Positions 30,014 through 39,637 of a DNA stretch of 64,000 nucleotides are shown here, piece by piece. The notes under the pieces were generated by a model. The model saw only the letters and a program-made list of their open reading frames with translations. It had not been told where the DNA came from and made no database searches. A program made the position numbers and the translations under genes. The stretch covers positions 1 to 64,000 of the forward strand of contig CAVUIG010000004.1 of assembly GCA_963741355.1 (NCBI GenBank), read 5' to 3'. The stretch's first letter is position 1; the number at the start of each line of letters is the position of its first letter. This DNA comes from CAIWHR01 sp963741355. GTDB lineage: Bacteria; Pseudomonadota; Gammaproteobacteria; Burkholderiales; Casimicrobiaceae.

Positions 30014-31296
30014 TCCGCAGGCGCCGGTGCCGGCACAACGGGTGTCGCATCCGGTGCATCGGGCAGCGGCGGCCCGAGCGCGCCCTCCCACTTCGCCACG
30101 ACCGCGGTCGCGATGCTGTTGCCGACCACGTTGGTCGCCGTGCGCCCCATGTCGAGGAACTGATCGATGCCCATGATGAGCAGCAGCCCCGCTTCCGGCA
30201 GGCCGAACATCGGCAGTACCGCCGCGACGACGACCAGCGATGCGCGCGGCACCCCGGCGACACCCTTCGAGGACAGCATCATCACGAGCAGCAGCGTGAT
30301 CTGCTGGCTCAACGACATCTCGATCCCGTAGGCCTGCGCGATGAACAGCGCCGCGAACGCCTGGTAGATCATCGAGCCGTCGAGGTTGAACGAGTAGCCG
30401 AGCGGCAGCGTGAGCGCCGTGACGCGCTCGTCGACGCCGAACTGGTCGAGCCGCTCCATGAGCTTGGGATACGCGGCCTCGCTGCTCGCGGTGGTGAACG
30501 CGATCAGCATCGGCTCGCGCACCGCCGCCAACAGCGCGAACACGCGAGGGCCCAGGAACATGAAGCCGGCGGCGATGAGCACTGCCCACAGTGCGGCGAG
30601 GCTCACGTAGAACGTGCCGATGAACTTGCCGTAGGTCGCCAGCACGCCGATGCCCTGCGTCGTGATCGCCGCGGCGACGGCGCCGAACACGCCTATCGGC
30701 GCGAAGAGCATCACGTACCCGGTCAGCTTCAGCATCGCGTGCGCGAGCTCGCTGATGAATGCGACGACCGTGGTCGCGCGCTTGTCGGTGACCGCGGTGA
30801 GGGCGATGCCGAAGAACACGCTGAACACCAGGATCTGCAGGATCTCGTTGCCCGCCATCGCCTCGAAGAAGCTCCGGGGGAACACATGGACGATGAACTC
30901 CTTGAAGCTCAAGCTCCCGGTCTTGAGATTGGTCGACAGCCCGGCGTCGGGCAGCGGCAGCTTGAGATTGGCACCCGGCTGGAACACGTTCGCGAACATC
31001 ATCCCGAGAAGCAGCGAGACGAGAGACGCCGAGATGAACCACGCGAGCGCCTTGAGCCCGATGCGACCGACGGTCTTCGAGTCGCCGGTGCCGGCGATGC
31101 CCGAGACGACGGTCGCGAACACCAGCGGCGCGATGATCATCTTGATGAGACGCAGGAAGATGTCTGCGAGCACACCGAAGTAGCCGGCGATCGTCGCGGC
31201 GGTCGCGGCATCGGGGGCGTTCTCGTGCGCGACATGGCCGGCGACGACGCCAAGAGCAGCCGCGACAAGGATCATGATCGTGAGCTTGGAGCGCAT
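30010..31296 (-). CDS. Dicarboxylate/amino acid:cation symporter (DctA/GltP family)
   Basis: 428 residues, intact. Family signatures are LRLIKMIIAPLVFATVVSGI near the N-terminus, the Ser-rich hairpin AFTTASSEAAYPKLMERLDQ, the NLDGS-type motif in LPLGYSFNLDGSMIYQAF, and IDQFLDMGRTATNVVGNSIA. These map to the sodium and substrate sites of GltPh-type transporters. The Ala/Pro tail is cytoplasmic. I used the ATG at 31296 because it begins the first hydrophobic helix region (MRSKLTIMILVAAALGVV). It precedes the binding-protein gene with a 4-base overlap. Likely substrates are succinate, fumarate, malate or aspartate. Confidence 0.9.
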   Translation of the reverse strand: MRSKLTIMILVAAALGVVAGHVAHENAPDAATAATIAGYFGVLADIFLRLIKMIIAPLVFATVVSGIAGTGDSKTVGRIGLKALAWFISASLVSLLLGMMFANVFQPGANLKLPLPDAGLSTNLKTGSLSFKEFIVHVFPRSFFEAMAGNEILQILVFSVFFGIALTAVTDKRATTVVAFISELAHAMLKLTGYVMLFAPIGVFGAVAAAITTQGIGVLATYGKFIGTFYVSLAALWAVLIAAGFMFLGPRVFALLAAVREPMLIAFTTASSEAAYPKLMERLDQFGVDERVTALTLPLGYSFNLDGSMIYQAFAALFIAQAYGIEMSLSQQITLLLVMMLSSKGVAGVPRASLVVVAAVLPMFGLPEAGLLLIMGIDQFLDMGRTATNVVGNSIATAVVAKWEGALGPPLPDAPDATPVVPAPAPAE

Positions 31297-31398
31297 CGCA
31301 GGATCCTCCCGGGGCAACCTCGCGTGAATGATAACCCGCCGATCACATCGGGCGGCACCGTCGCGCTCCGCGACTTCGGCGAGCGCGGGATCACGTCA

Positions 31399-32798
31399 TC
31401 AGGTGATCAGGAGGATCCACGCCGTTCCGATCACGAGGAACACGGCGGCGAAGAAGAGCGTCATCAGCAATCCGAGCCGGTAGAGCTCGCGCTGCGTGAG
31501 GTAGCCGCTGCCGACGAAGATGACGTTCTGGCTGCCGCCCTGCGGCGTGATCACGGAAAAATAGCTGCTCGCGAACAGCAGCCGAATGCCATCAGCGGCG
31601 CCGGGACGCCGCCGCGGATGCCGACGTCGAGGAAGACGCCCATCAGCGCGAGGACCTGCGACGACTGGCTGACGAACATGTAGTGGATCGCGACGTAGAT
31701 CAGGATCAGCGTCACGTACGTCACCGGCCACGAAAGGCCGCCCATGTGCGACGCCAGCCGCTGGCCCGCGTAGCCCATGAAGCCCAGCTCGTTCAACTGC
31801 CCGCTCAGGGCGAACAGGACCGCGAGCCACAGAAAGGTGGTGAGCGTGTCGCCCTGCGCCGCGATGTCGTCCAGCGTCAGCACGTTGGTCATCAACAGCA
31901 GGCCGAGCCCGGCGAACGCAATGCTGGTCACGTTGAGCTGCAGCGCGTCGGCGAAGATCCAGCCCGAGACCATCAGCACGAACGCCACCGCGGTGATCCA
32001 CTCGTTGCGCGACAGGGGCCCCAATGCGGCGAGGTCCTTCCGCGCGGCGACGGGTGCATCGGGCGTCTCGCCGACGCCCGGCGGGAAGAGCCGCGCGACG
32101 ATCCACGGCAGCGCCAGGATCGCGGTCAGCGCCGGCACCGAGGCTGCGACAAGCCACTTGCCGAAGCCGATCTCCAGTCCGAACTCCCGCGCGACCTGGA
32201 TGCCGATCGGATTGGCCGACGTGGCCGTCATCCAGAGCGCTGACGAGACCGCGAGACTCGCCATCGTGCAGAACATCAGATAGCCGCCAAGCCGGCGTCC
32301 CTCGGGATCGTCGGGTCGCGACCCCGATCCCTGCGCCACCGACAGCACGATCGGAAAGAGAACGCCTCCGCGCGCGGTGTTGCTCGGGAACGCCGGCGCG
32401 ATGAACGCATCCGTGAGCACGATGCTGTAGGCGAGCCCCAGCGATGACCGGCCGAACCGGCTCACCATGAACAGGCTGATGCGCCGGCCCAGGCCGGATT
32501 TCACGACCGCCTGCGCGACGAGGAACGCAATCACGACGAGCAGCACGCTCGCGTTGGCGAATCCGCCGAACGCCTTGGCTGGCGTGATCGTGCCGGTGAG
32601 GACCACGGCCGCCACCGCCAGCATCGTGGAAGTGAGGAGCGGGAACGCGCCGACGAGGACGGACGCGATCGCCGCGACGAACACTGCGAAGAGGTGCCAC
32701 GCGGGCGCGGTGAGCCCGGCCGGGACCGGCGCAAACCAGATGCCGAGCGCCAACGCGAAGGGCAGGGCGCGCTTGAGCATCAGTGCGGGGCTGGTCAT
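31399..32798 (-). CDS. DASS-family (SLC13-like) anion symporter (one frameshift)
   Basis: About 466 residues with some twelve membrane spans. Typical blocks are AFGGFANASVLLVVIAFLVA, PAFPSNTARGGVLFPIVLSV (an SNT-type motif), WMTATSANPIGIQVAREFGL and a C-terminal FSVITPQGGSQNVIFVGSG, which pairs with the second SNT-like site. A missing base near 31590 breaks the frame shortly before the last helices. Start at 32798 is supported by a GGGAGGA ribosome site 8 bases upstream. Such proteins import di- and tricarboxylates or sulfate with sodium. It overlaps the upstream lipoprotein gene if the latter is repaired. Confidence 0.82.
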
Positions 32799-33354
32799 GG
32801 CCGCGATCCTCCCGGCGCCGGGCGTCGCGGGCACGTCGAACCGGACGCGCCCCTTGAGCCCTTCGGATTGGCCCTGCACGGTGCCGTCCTCGGACTCGAG
32901 GACGAATCGCCACGAGAACTCGTAGGATCCGGTCGCGCCCCGGTAACGTCCGGTGCCGCCGAGGAAGGTCCCGACGATGCGGTTTCCCGTATTCGTGCCC
33001 TGGCCCTTGAGCTCGCTGTACGCCTGATCCCCGCGCTCGTCGGTCCAGACCGCACGACCCACCATGCCGGTGGCACTGTCGTTCAGCACGATCGCTTCCG
33101 CGCGGAAGCCGACTGCCGGCCGCGCGTCCCCGGAGAGCAGCAGCGTTCCCTCGAAATTCGCGATCGACGCGCGCCGACCGCTGCCGAGGTTGATCCTGTG
33201 GCGGCTGCCCGCGGCGGTCCAGGTTCCCTGGAACTCGCGCCACTCGCCGCTGCAGGAGTGGTCTCGGACGGCGGCGATGCCGGACCGCACGCGGCGAAGG
33301 TCAGCAGCCCGGCGAGGGCGGTTGAACGTAATGCGCAACCGAGTCGCTGCGCAC
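32795..33354 (-). CDS. Lipoprotein of unknown function upstream of the DASS gene (frameshifted)
   Basis: About 185 residues. A lipoprotein signal (STALAGLLTFAACGPASPP, lipobox FAAC) lies in one frame and the mature part in the next; one missing base near 33270 explains this. The mature part is beta-rich with repeated Gly turns: GEWREFQGTWTAAG, RAEAIVLNDSATGMVGRAVW, SELKGQGTNTGNRIVGTFLG and GGTGRYRGATGSYEFSWRFV. That layout recalls small single-barrel proteins, but I do not name a family. As written, the frame runs straight into the transporter; a one-base correction would instead end it at a TGA overlapping the transporter ATG. The exact GTG start is a guess. Confidence 0.5.
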
Positions 33355-33365
33355 GGCGTGCAATT

Positions 33366-33371
33366 ATTATA
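33366..33371 (-). promoter_or_regulatory. Possible -10 element of the lipoprotein-DASS operon
   Basis: A perfect TATAAT on the minus strand, standing out in an otherwise GC-rich sequence, about 12 bases upstream of the proposed start region. No good -35 box is seen at the right distance, so this is a suggestion only. If the leader is that short, the true start codon may lie further downstream than the GTG given. Confidence 0.35.
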
Positions 33372-33418
33372 GGGATGGCGATCAAACTATCCTCCGTCAC
33401 CCGCTCCGGCCGCTGCAA

Positions 33419-33556
33419 TTACTGCTGCTTGCTGCCCTTGATGTTGCCGATGACGCCGCCGGCGACCGCGCCCACCGCGGCGCCGGTCCAGCCGCTGCCT
33501 CCGGCGATCGCCGCGATGCCGGCCCCGGCGGCGGCACCGATCGCCGCCCCGGTCAC
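33419..33556 (-). CDS. Small glycine-zipper peptide (C-terminal part, start uncertain)
   Basis: A short frame ending TGAAIGAAAGAGIAAIAGG and GWTGAAVGAVAGGVIGNIKG-SKQQ is a textbook glycine-zipper segment with small residues every fourth position. Such segments insert in membranes, often in outer-membrane lipoproteins of the YMGG type. A GTG at 33556 would give 45 residues. The frame upstream has no signal peptide, so the normal N-terminus may be lost to an indel. It lies upstream of the lipoprotein gene on the same strand. Confidence 0.45.
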   Translation of the reverse strand: MTGAAIGAAAGAGIAAIAGGSGWTGAAVGAVAGGVIGNIKGSKQQ

Positions 33557-33857
33557 GGTTCCCGAGGGTCCGCTCGAATGGATCGGTTTCTGTGGTCGAG
33601 AATCTATACTAAGTATGCGCGCGTTGCATGCGTTGGCGTGGATCAACTCGACTCTCGCATGATGCGGCGCGGCGCGGTCGGACGAACACCCGGACGCGTG
33701 GGGCGGGCTAGAATGCAAGAATGCGGACTGCCCCGGCCGCGACAACCACGAAGCAACGCGGTGCGAAAATCCGAATGACCTGCAACGGTGGCCACCGGCA
33801 TTCTCCCTCCTACCTGTGTCGGCCTGGCGTCGTCGTGAAAGCGAAACGGCGGATCCG

Positions 33858-34855
33858 ATGCCGATAGAAGGCCCGGTGCCGGGCGCGATACTCTCGGTCG
33901 TCGCGGCCGCGGCACGCTGTTCACCGTGATGTTCGATCTGGGCCTCGCGCTCGTGCCCGGCGAATTCCGCTGGGTCGTGCGCCACCCGGCCCTCGTCGCT
34001 GAAGGGGCTGTTCGCGGTGCTGATTGCGGTGCCGGTGCTCGCACTCGTCGTGTCGCGGGCATTCGGCCTGTCGCGCGCCCGGCGGAAGTCGGGATCGTGC
34101 TGATGGCGATCTCGCCCGGCGCGCCGGTGGCGCTGCGCCGATCGCTCGATTCGGGCGGACACAGCTCCTTCGCGCCCACGCTGCAGATCGCGGTGGCGGT
34201 CCTCGCCGTGGTGTCGATGCCGCTCTTCATCGGGGCGCTCAACGAATATTACGGCGCCGCTGCGGTGAGCGAGCCACTGCAGCTTGCGCGGCAGGTCTTC
34301 GTGGCGCAGCTGCTCCCGCTCTCTGCTTGGCATGGTCGTGCGACGCCTCAACTCCGCGTGCCGCAGCATGGCTCGAGCCACGGCTGCGGCGGCTGGGCGG
34401 CGTACTGCTGATCGTCCTGCTCCTGCTCGTGCTGGTCAACATCTGGCGTCCGGTGGTCGGCGCAGGGTGGCGCGTCGCGGCGGCCATCGCGACCACGACA
34501 GCGCTGGCCCTCGCGGTGGGCCATCTGCTGGGCGGCCCGCAGCCCGCGACGCGCACGGCGACGGCCATCTGCAGCGCCGCCCGCAATCCCGGCCTCGCCC
34601 TTCTGGTCGCGACGCTCAACGCGGCCCCGCCGGCCATCATCGCGACCGTGCTGGCGTACCTCGTCGTTCTCCGCGCTCGTTGCCGTGCCCTATGCGATCT
34701 GGCGCAGGCGCGCGGCGCCAAGTGTGTCGGTGCCCGGGTGCATGATTGTCGGCCGCCGGACGGGCTATATTCGGCGGATGCGGCAGGATGTCACAGGGAT
34801 ACCGCAGCTTGTACCGAATCGTCGGCGTGCCCTGTTTTCACAGTGCCAGCCTTGA
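33858..34855 (+). CDS. Bile acid:sodium symporter (BASS)-like transporter (frameshifted)
   Basis: About 331 residues after about six indels (33915 to 34667). Recognisable blocks are TVMFDLGLALVPGEFRWVVR, GIVLMAISPGAPVALRRSLD, APTLQIAVAVLAVVSMPLFI, and in the second half AICSAARNPGLALLVATLNA, which carries the crossed-helix motif of the family. About nine or ten membrane spans are expected. These proteins carry organic anions with sodium. The C-terminal 40 residues (from VSVPGCMIVGRRTGY on) may be a read-through past an unseen indel. It stands alone on the plus strand. Confidence 0.65.
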
Positions 34856-35107
34856 CGTTCATCAATCGATCGCTTCATCGCACCGGTCATAATTCCCTCG
34901 GAGCGGCGCGCCGCGGAACATGCTGCCGGGCGGGCTGTCCCAGCTCCGGAAAAGGCATTTCGCGCCCATGCGTCGATCCGATGACTTTTCTCCTCGATTT
35001 CGAGGCCCGCATCGGACCACGCCGATGCGCACCTGACATCCCGGCGCACATTGCCGGCGGCGTGTCCCGAGGCATCGTCCTCCCTCTCCCAACTGAAAAG
35101 GTTCGTC

Positions 35108-37470
35108 ATGGACGCAACCAGGCAAGTCGCACGAAGCTACGAAATCTCGAACAAGGTCGCGCAGCTCTATCAGAAGCGGACGAAGGTGGCGCAGGAGCAT
35201 TTCCGCGAGCGGCTCACCAAGGCCGGCGTCGACGGCATGGCCGGTCTCGCGCTGAAGCCTGTCGCGCCGACCGAGGCCTGGTCGAACTGGTACGCCTACG
35301 CGACCGATTTCGCGCAGCGCTCGATCCTGTTCTGGGACACGCTGCGCGAGCGCGGCAACAATTTCGTCGAGCACAACCGCGCCGGATTGCCGCCGGTCCT
35401 GCATTTCGAGCACGAAATGATCGTCGACGGCAGGAAGCTCGCCCGTCCGGTCAACTATGCGCTGGTGCGCATCATTCCGCCGGACGGCGTGCGCGTCGAT
35501 CCCAAGCGGCGGCCCTACGTGATCATCGACCCGCGTGCCGGGCACGGTCCCGGCATCGGCGGCTTCAAGGACGACTCGCAGGTCGGCGTCGCGCTGCGCG
35601 AAGGTCATCCCGTCTACTTCGTGATCTTCTTCCGCGACCCCGAGCCGGGCCAGACGCTGCTCGACGTCTGCGAAGCCGAGCAGCAGTTCGTGAAGAAGGT
35701 GCGCGAGCTGCATCCGGCCAGCGCAAAGCCTGCCATCGTCGGCAACTGCCAGGGCGGCTGGGCGGCGATGATGCTCGCGGCGTCGGACCCCGAGGACACG
35801 GGGCCGATCGTGATCAACGGCGCGCCGATGTCGTACTGGGGCGGGGCATTCCAGGAAGGCGCCGGGGACAACCCGATGCGCTACGCGGGCGGCATGCTGG
35901 GCGGCACGTGGCTCTCGTCGTTCGCGGCGGATCTCGGCAATGGGGTATTCGACGGCGCGGCGCTGGTCGAGAATTTCGAGAACCTCAATCCGGCCAACAC
36001 GTTCTGGGACAAGTATTACAACCTGTTCGCGAACGTCGACACCGAGCCGCCGCGCTTCCTCGAGTTCGAGCGCTGGTGGGGCGGCTTCTACCTGATGAAC
36101 CGCGAGGAGATCGAGTGGATCACCCGCAATCTCTTCGTCGGCAACAAGCTCTGGTCCGGCACCAAGGGAACGGGCGGCAAGACGTTCGATCTGCGCGACA
36201 TCAAGGCGCCGATCGTCCTGTTCGCGTCGATGGGCGACAACATCACGCCGCCGCAGCAGGCGTTCAACTGGGTGGCGGACGTGTACGGCTCGACCGACGA
36301 GATCAAGTCGCGGGGCCAGGTGATCGTGGGACTGCTGCACGAGGACATCGGGCACCTCGGGATCTTCGTCTCCGGCAAGGTGGCGAAGAAGGAGCACGCG
36401 CAGATCGTTTCCGTCCTGAAATCGATCGAGTCGCTTCCGCCCGGCCTGTACGGAATGAAGATTCACGACGTCAAGGGTCGCGACGGCAAGGTCGAGTACG
36501 AGGTCACCTTCGTCGAGCGCCAGCTGGAGGAGATCGTCGCGCGTCTCAATCGCTTCGAGCGCAATGACGAGAAGCCGTTCGAGGCGGTTGCCGCGCTGTC
36601 GGATTTCAACCAGCGCGCGTACGAGCTCTTCGCGCAGCCATTCGTCCAGTCGCTGGGCAACGAGGTCACGGCCAAGGTATCGCGGCAGCTGCATCCGCTG
36701 CGCGCCCAGCGCTGGGCATTTTCCGACCTGAATCCATGGCTGGCGTGGCTCGGGCCGGCGGCGCAGGCGGTGAAGGCGCAACGCCAGGCGATGGCGGCGG
36801 ACAACCCTGCGCGCAAGATCGAACGGATGGTCTCGGAAGGCGTCAGCGCGTCACTCGATTACTATCGCGAGACGCGTGACGCGACGAGCGAGGCGGCATT
36901 CTTCCAGACCTACGGCAACGTGTTCTCGCTCTATCTCGCCGACAAGCACGAGGCCGACCTGCGCGCGGCAGAGATTGCAGCCGAGCCACGCGACCTGCCG
37001 TTCGTCAAGGAGGCGCTGGCGTCGATCGAGGAAGGCGGATTCGCCGAGGCGCTGGCCCGCGTGGGTGCGCTGCTCGCCAGGCGGGGCGCACCGCTGCCGC
37101 TGGCACGGCTGGCGCTCAAGCAGGAGCTCACCGTCGAATACCGCGATCTCCTCCCCAACGTCACGCCCGACCAGTGGCGGCGCATCCGCGGCGAGCAGGA
37201 CATCATCGTCCGCTACGAGCCCGAGAAGGCGATCGCGGCGCTGCCGAAGCTGCTCTCGCGAAGCACGGCGATCGCGAGCGGTTGGTCGCGCTGGTCCGCA
37301 AGCTGCTCGCGGACGAGCGCATGCGGCGTTTCGAGCCGACGACCGAACAGCTCGACATGATGGAAAACATCGGCGAGACGCTCGACGTCACGCCAATCAA
37401 GGGACGCCGCGCCTCGCTCGCTCGAAAAGCGAAGCGTGCTCCGGCAGCGAAACGGCGCAGGAGCAAATGA
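35108..37470 (+). CDS. DUF3141 protein, PHA-synthase-like alpha/beta hydrolase
   Basis: About 787 residues. It contains an alpha/beta-hydrolase core resembling polyhydroxyalkanoate synthases: YVIIDPRAGHGPGIGGFKDD, a nucleophile elbow with Cys in IVGNCQGGWAAMMLA, a late Asp in PIVLFASMGDNITPPQQAFN and a His in VGLLHEDIGHLGIFVSGKVA. Helical regions flank the core and a Lys/Arg-rich tail ends it. GNCQGG corresponds to the G-x-C-x-G lipase-like box of PhaC. One missing base near 37255 splits off the last 70 residues. The stop overlaps the next gene (ATGATG). The substrate is not established; an acyl-CoA or polyester role is inferred from fold and neighbours. Confidence 0.82.
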
Positions 37471-38438
37471 TGCCACGAGCGGAAACAGAAACGCGGATGG
37501 AACGCAAGCACGAGAAATACCAGCGGCTGCTGGATTTCTGCAAGACGCTGCCGCCGACGCCGACGGCGGTCGCGCATCCCTGCGACGAGAGCTCGCTCGC
37601 GAGCGCCGTCGAGGCGGCGAAGATGGGACTGATCACTCCGATTCTCGTCGGCCCGCGGGCGCGGATCGAGGCCGTCGCGAAGGAGAAGCATCTCGATATC
37701 ACGGCGTTCGAGATCGTCGACGCGGCGCACAGTAATGATTCCGCCGCGAAGGCGGTCGCGCTCGTGCGCGAGGGCAGGGCGGAAGCGCTGATGAAGGGCA
37801 GCCTTCACACCGACGAGCTGATGGGCGAGGTGGTGAAGCGCGACACCGGGCTGCGCACGGCCCGCCGGGTCAGTCACTGCTTCATCATGGACGTCCCGAC
37901 GTACGCGGAGACGCTGATCGTCACCGACGCCGCCGTGAACATCGCGCCTTCGCTGGCAGACAAGGTCGACATCATCCAGAACGCGATCGACCTCGCCCAT
38001 GCGCTGCGCTTCCCCGAGGTGCGCGTGGCGATACTCTCGGCGATGGAAACGGTCAATCCGGCGGTGCCCTCGACGGTCGAGGCTGCCGCGCTGTGCAAGA
38101 TGGCCGATCGCAGGCAGATCACCGGCGCGATCGTCGACGGGCCGCTCGCGCTCGACAACGCGATCAGCCTGGAATCCGTCGCGATCAAGAAGATCGACTC
38201 GCCGGTCGCGGGTCGCGCCAACGTCCTCGTCGTGCCGGATCTCGAGGCCGGCAACATGCTCGCCAAGAGCCTGTCGTTCATGGCGCAGGCCGATGCCGCG
38301 GGCATCGTGCTGGGCGCGCGCGTGCCGATCATCCTCACGAGCCGCGCCGATTCGGTGATCACCCGGCTTGCTTCCTGTGCGATTGCCGCGCTGGTCGCGA
38401 GTACACGGCGCGAAACGGCGGGCAAGGCCGTGGGCTGA
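37467..38438 (+). CDS. Phosphate acetyl/butyryltransferase
   Basis: 323 residues, intact. The fold is the phosphotransacetylase family: TPTAVAHPCDESSLASAVEA, MGLITPILVGPRARIEAVAK, the substrate loop LMKGSLHTDELMGEVVKRD, RRVSHCFIMDVPTYAETLIV, and a C-terminal DLEAGNMLAKSLSFMAQADA. It swaps phosphate for CoA on short acyl groups (acetyl- or butyryl-CoA to acyl phosphate). The short length and this text are like the Ptb and bifunctional-hydratase-associated types. It is flanked by DUF3141 and acetate kinase, 4 bases from the latter, so acyl phosphate would be passed straight on. Confidence 0.88.
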   Translation: MMPRAETETRMERKHEKYQRLLDFCKTLPPTPTAVAHPCDESSLASAVEAAKMGLITPILVGPRARIEAVAKEKHLDITAFEIVDAAHSNDSAAKAVALVREGRAEALMKGSLHTDELMGEVVKRDTGLRTARRVSHCFIMDVPTYAETLIVTDAAVNIAPSLADKVDIIQNAIDLAHALRFPEVRVAILSAMETVNPAVPSTVEAAALCKMADRRQITGAIVDGPLALDNAISLESVAIKKIDSPVAGRANVLVVPDLEAGNMLAKSLSFMAQADAAGIVLGARVPIILTSRADSVITRLASCAIAALVASTRRETAGKAVG

Positions 38439-38442
38439 CGCG

Positions 38443-39624
38443 ATGGACGCCGTCGCGGTCATCAACGCCGGCTCGTCGAGCATCAAGTTCTCGTTGTTCA
38501 CCGCGACGGCCGGCGAGCTGGCACTCGCGGCGCGCGGCCAGACCGAGGGCCTGTTCACATCGCCGCGCTTCGCCGCGAAAGACGCGGACGGTGCTGTCAT
38601 CGCCGAGAAATCGTGGGGTGAGGGCACCAAGCTGGGACATGACGGCGCGCTCGACCATCTCGTCTCGTTCCTGCGCGCGCAGTTTCCCGAGCATCGCCTC
38701 GTCGCCGTCGGCCATCGCGTCGTCCACGGCGGACTCGAATTCAGCAAGCCGGTTCGCGTCGACGCAGCCGTGGTCGCGGCGCTGGAGAAGTTCGTTCCGC
38801 TGGCGCCCTTGCACCAGCCGCACAACCTCGCGCCGATCCGGGCGCTCCTGGAGCGCGCTCCCACGCTGCCGCAGGTCGCCTGCTTCGACACCGCGTTCCA
38901 CCACGGCCAGCCGGCGATCGCGCAGGCCTTCGCGCTGCCGAAGGCGATCACCGACCGCGGCGTGCGGCGCTACGGATTCCACGGCTTGTCCTACGAGTAC
39001 ATCGCGCAGGCACTGCCGCAGTACGACGCGCGCGCGGCCACCGGCAAGACCGTTGTCCTTCATCTCGGCAACGGCGCCAGCATGTGCGCAATGGCGGCGG
39101 GACGCAGCGTGGCGAGCACGATGGGATTCACCGCCGTCGACGGCCTGCCGATGGGAACGCGGTGCGGCAACCTCGATCCGGGCGTCATGCTCTACCTGAT
39201 GGACGAGCTTCGCATGGACACGCGGGCGATCGAGAAGCTGATTTACCAGCAATCCGGCCTGCTCGGAGTCTCGGGCATCTCGAGCGACATGCGCACGCTG
39301 GAAGCGAGCGCCGATCCGGCGGCAAAGGCCGCGATCGACCTCTTCGTCTATCGGATCGGACGCGAGCTGGGCTCGCTCGCGGCGGCGCTCGGCGGTCTCG
39401 ACGCGATCGTCTTCACGGCCGGCATTGGAGAGAACAGCAGGAGCCTGCGCGCGCGCGTCTGCGCCAATGCATCGTGGCTTGGCGTGGAGCTCGATTCGTC
39501 GGCCAATGAAGCGAACGGGCCGAGGCTCAGCACGTCGGGAAGCCGCGTCGCGGCCTGGGTCGTGCCGACCAACGAGGAGCTCATGATCGCGCGCCACACC
39601 TGGCGCACGCTCGCCTTGCAGTGA
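38443..39624 (+). CDS. ackA: Acetate/propionate kinase
   Basis: 393 residues, intact. Motifs: VINAGSSSIKFSLFTATA (phosphate 1), VGHRVVHGGLEFS, ACFDTAFHHGQP with the catalytic Asp, YGFHGLSYEYIA, VLHLGNGASMCAMAAGRSVA (nucleotide loop), and IVFTAGIGENSRSLRARVC. It makes ATP from acyl phosphate and ADP or runs in reverse. Together with the preceding transferase it forms a full acyl-CoA to acid module. It begins 4 bases after the transferase stop and ends 13 bases before fabI. Confidence 0.93.
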   Translation: MDAVAVINAGSSSIKFSLFTATAGELALAARGQTEGLFTSPRFAAKDADGAVIAEKSWGEGTKLGHDGALDHLVSFLRAQFPEHRLVAVGHRVVHGGLEFSKPVRVDAAVVAALEKFVPLAPLHQPHNLAPIRALLERAPTLPQVACFDTAFHHGQPAIAQAFALPKAITDRGVRRYGFHGLSYEYIAQALPQYDARAATGKTVVLHLGNGASMCAMAAGRSVASTMGFTAVDGLPMGTRCGNLDPGVMLYLMDELRMDTRAIEKLIYQQSGLLGVSGISSDMRTLEASADPAAKAAIDLFVYRIGRELGSLAAALGGLDAIVFTAGIGENSRSLRARVCANASWLGVELDSSANEANGPRLSTSGSRVAAWVVPTNEELMIARHTWRTLALQ

Positions 39625-39637
39625 GAGAAAGTCGAAC

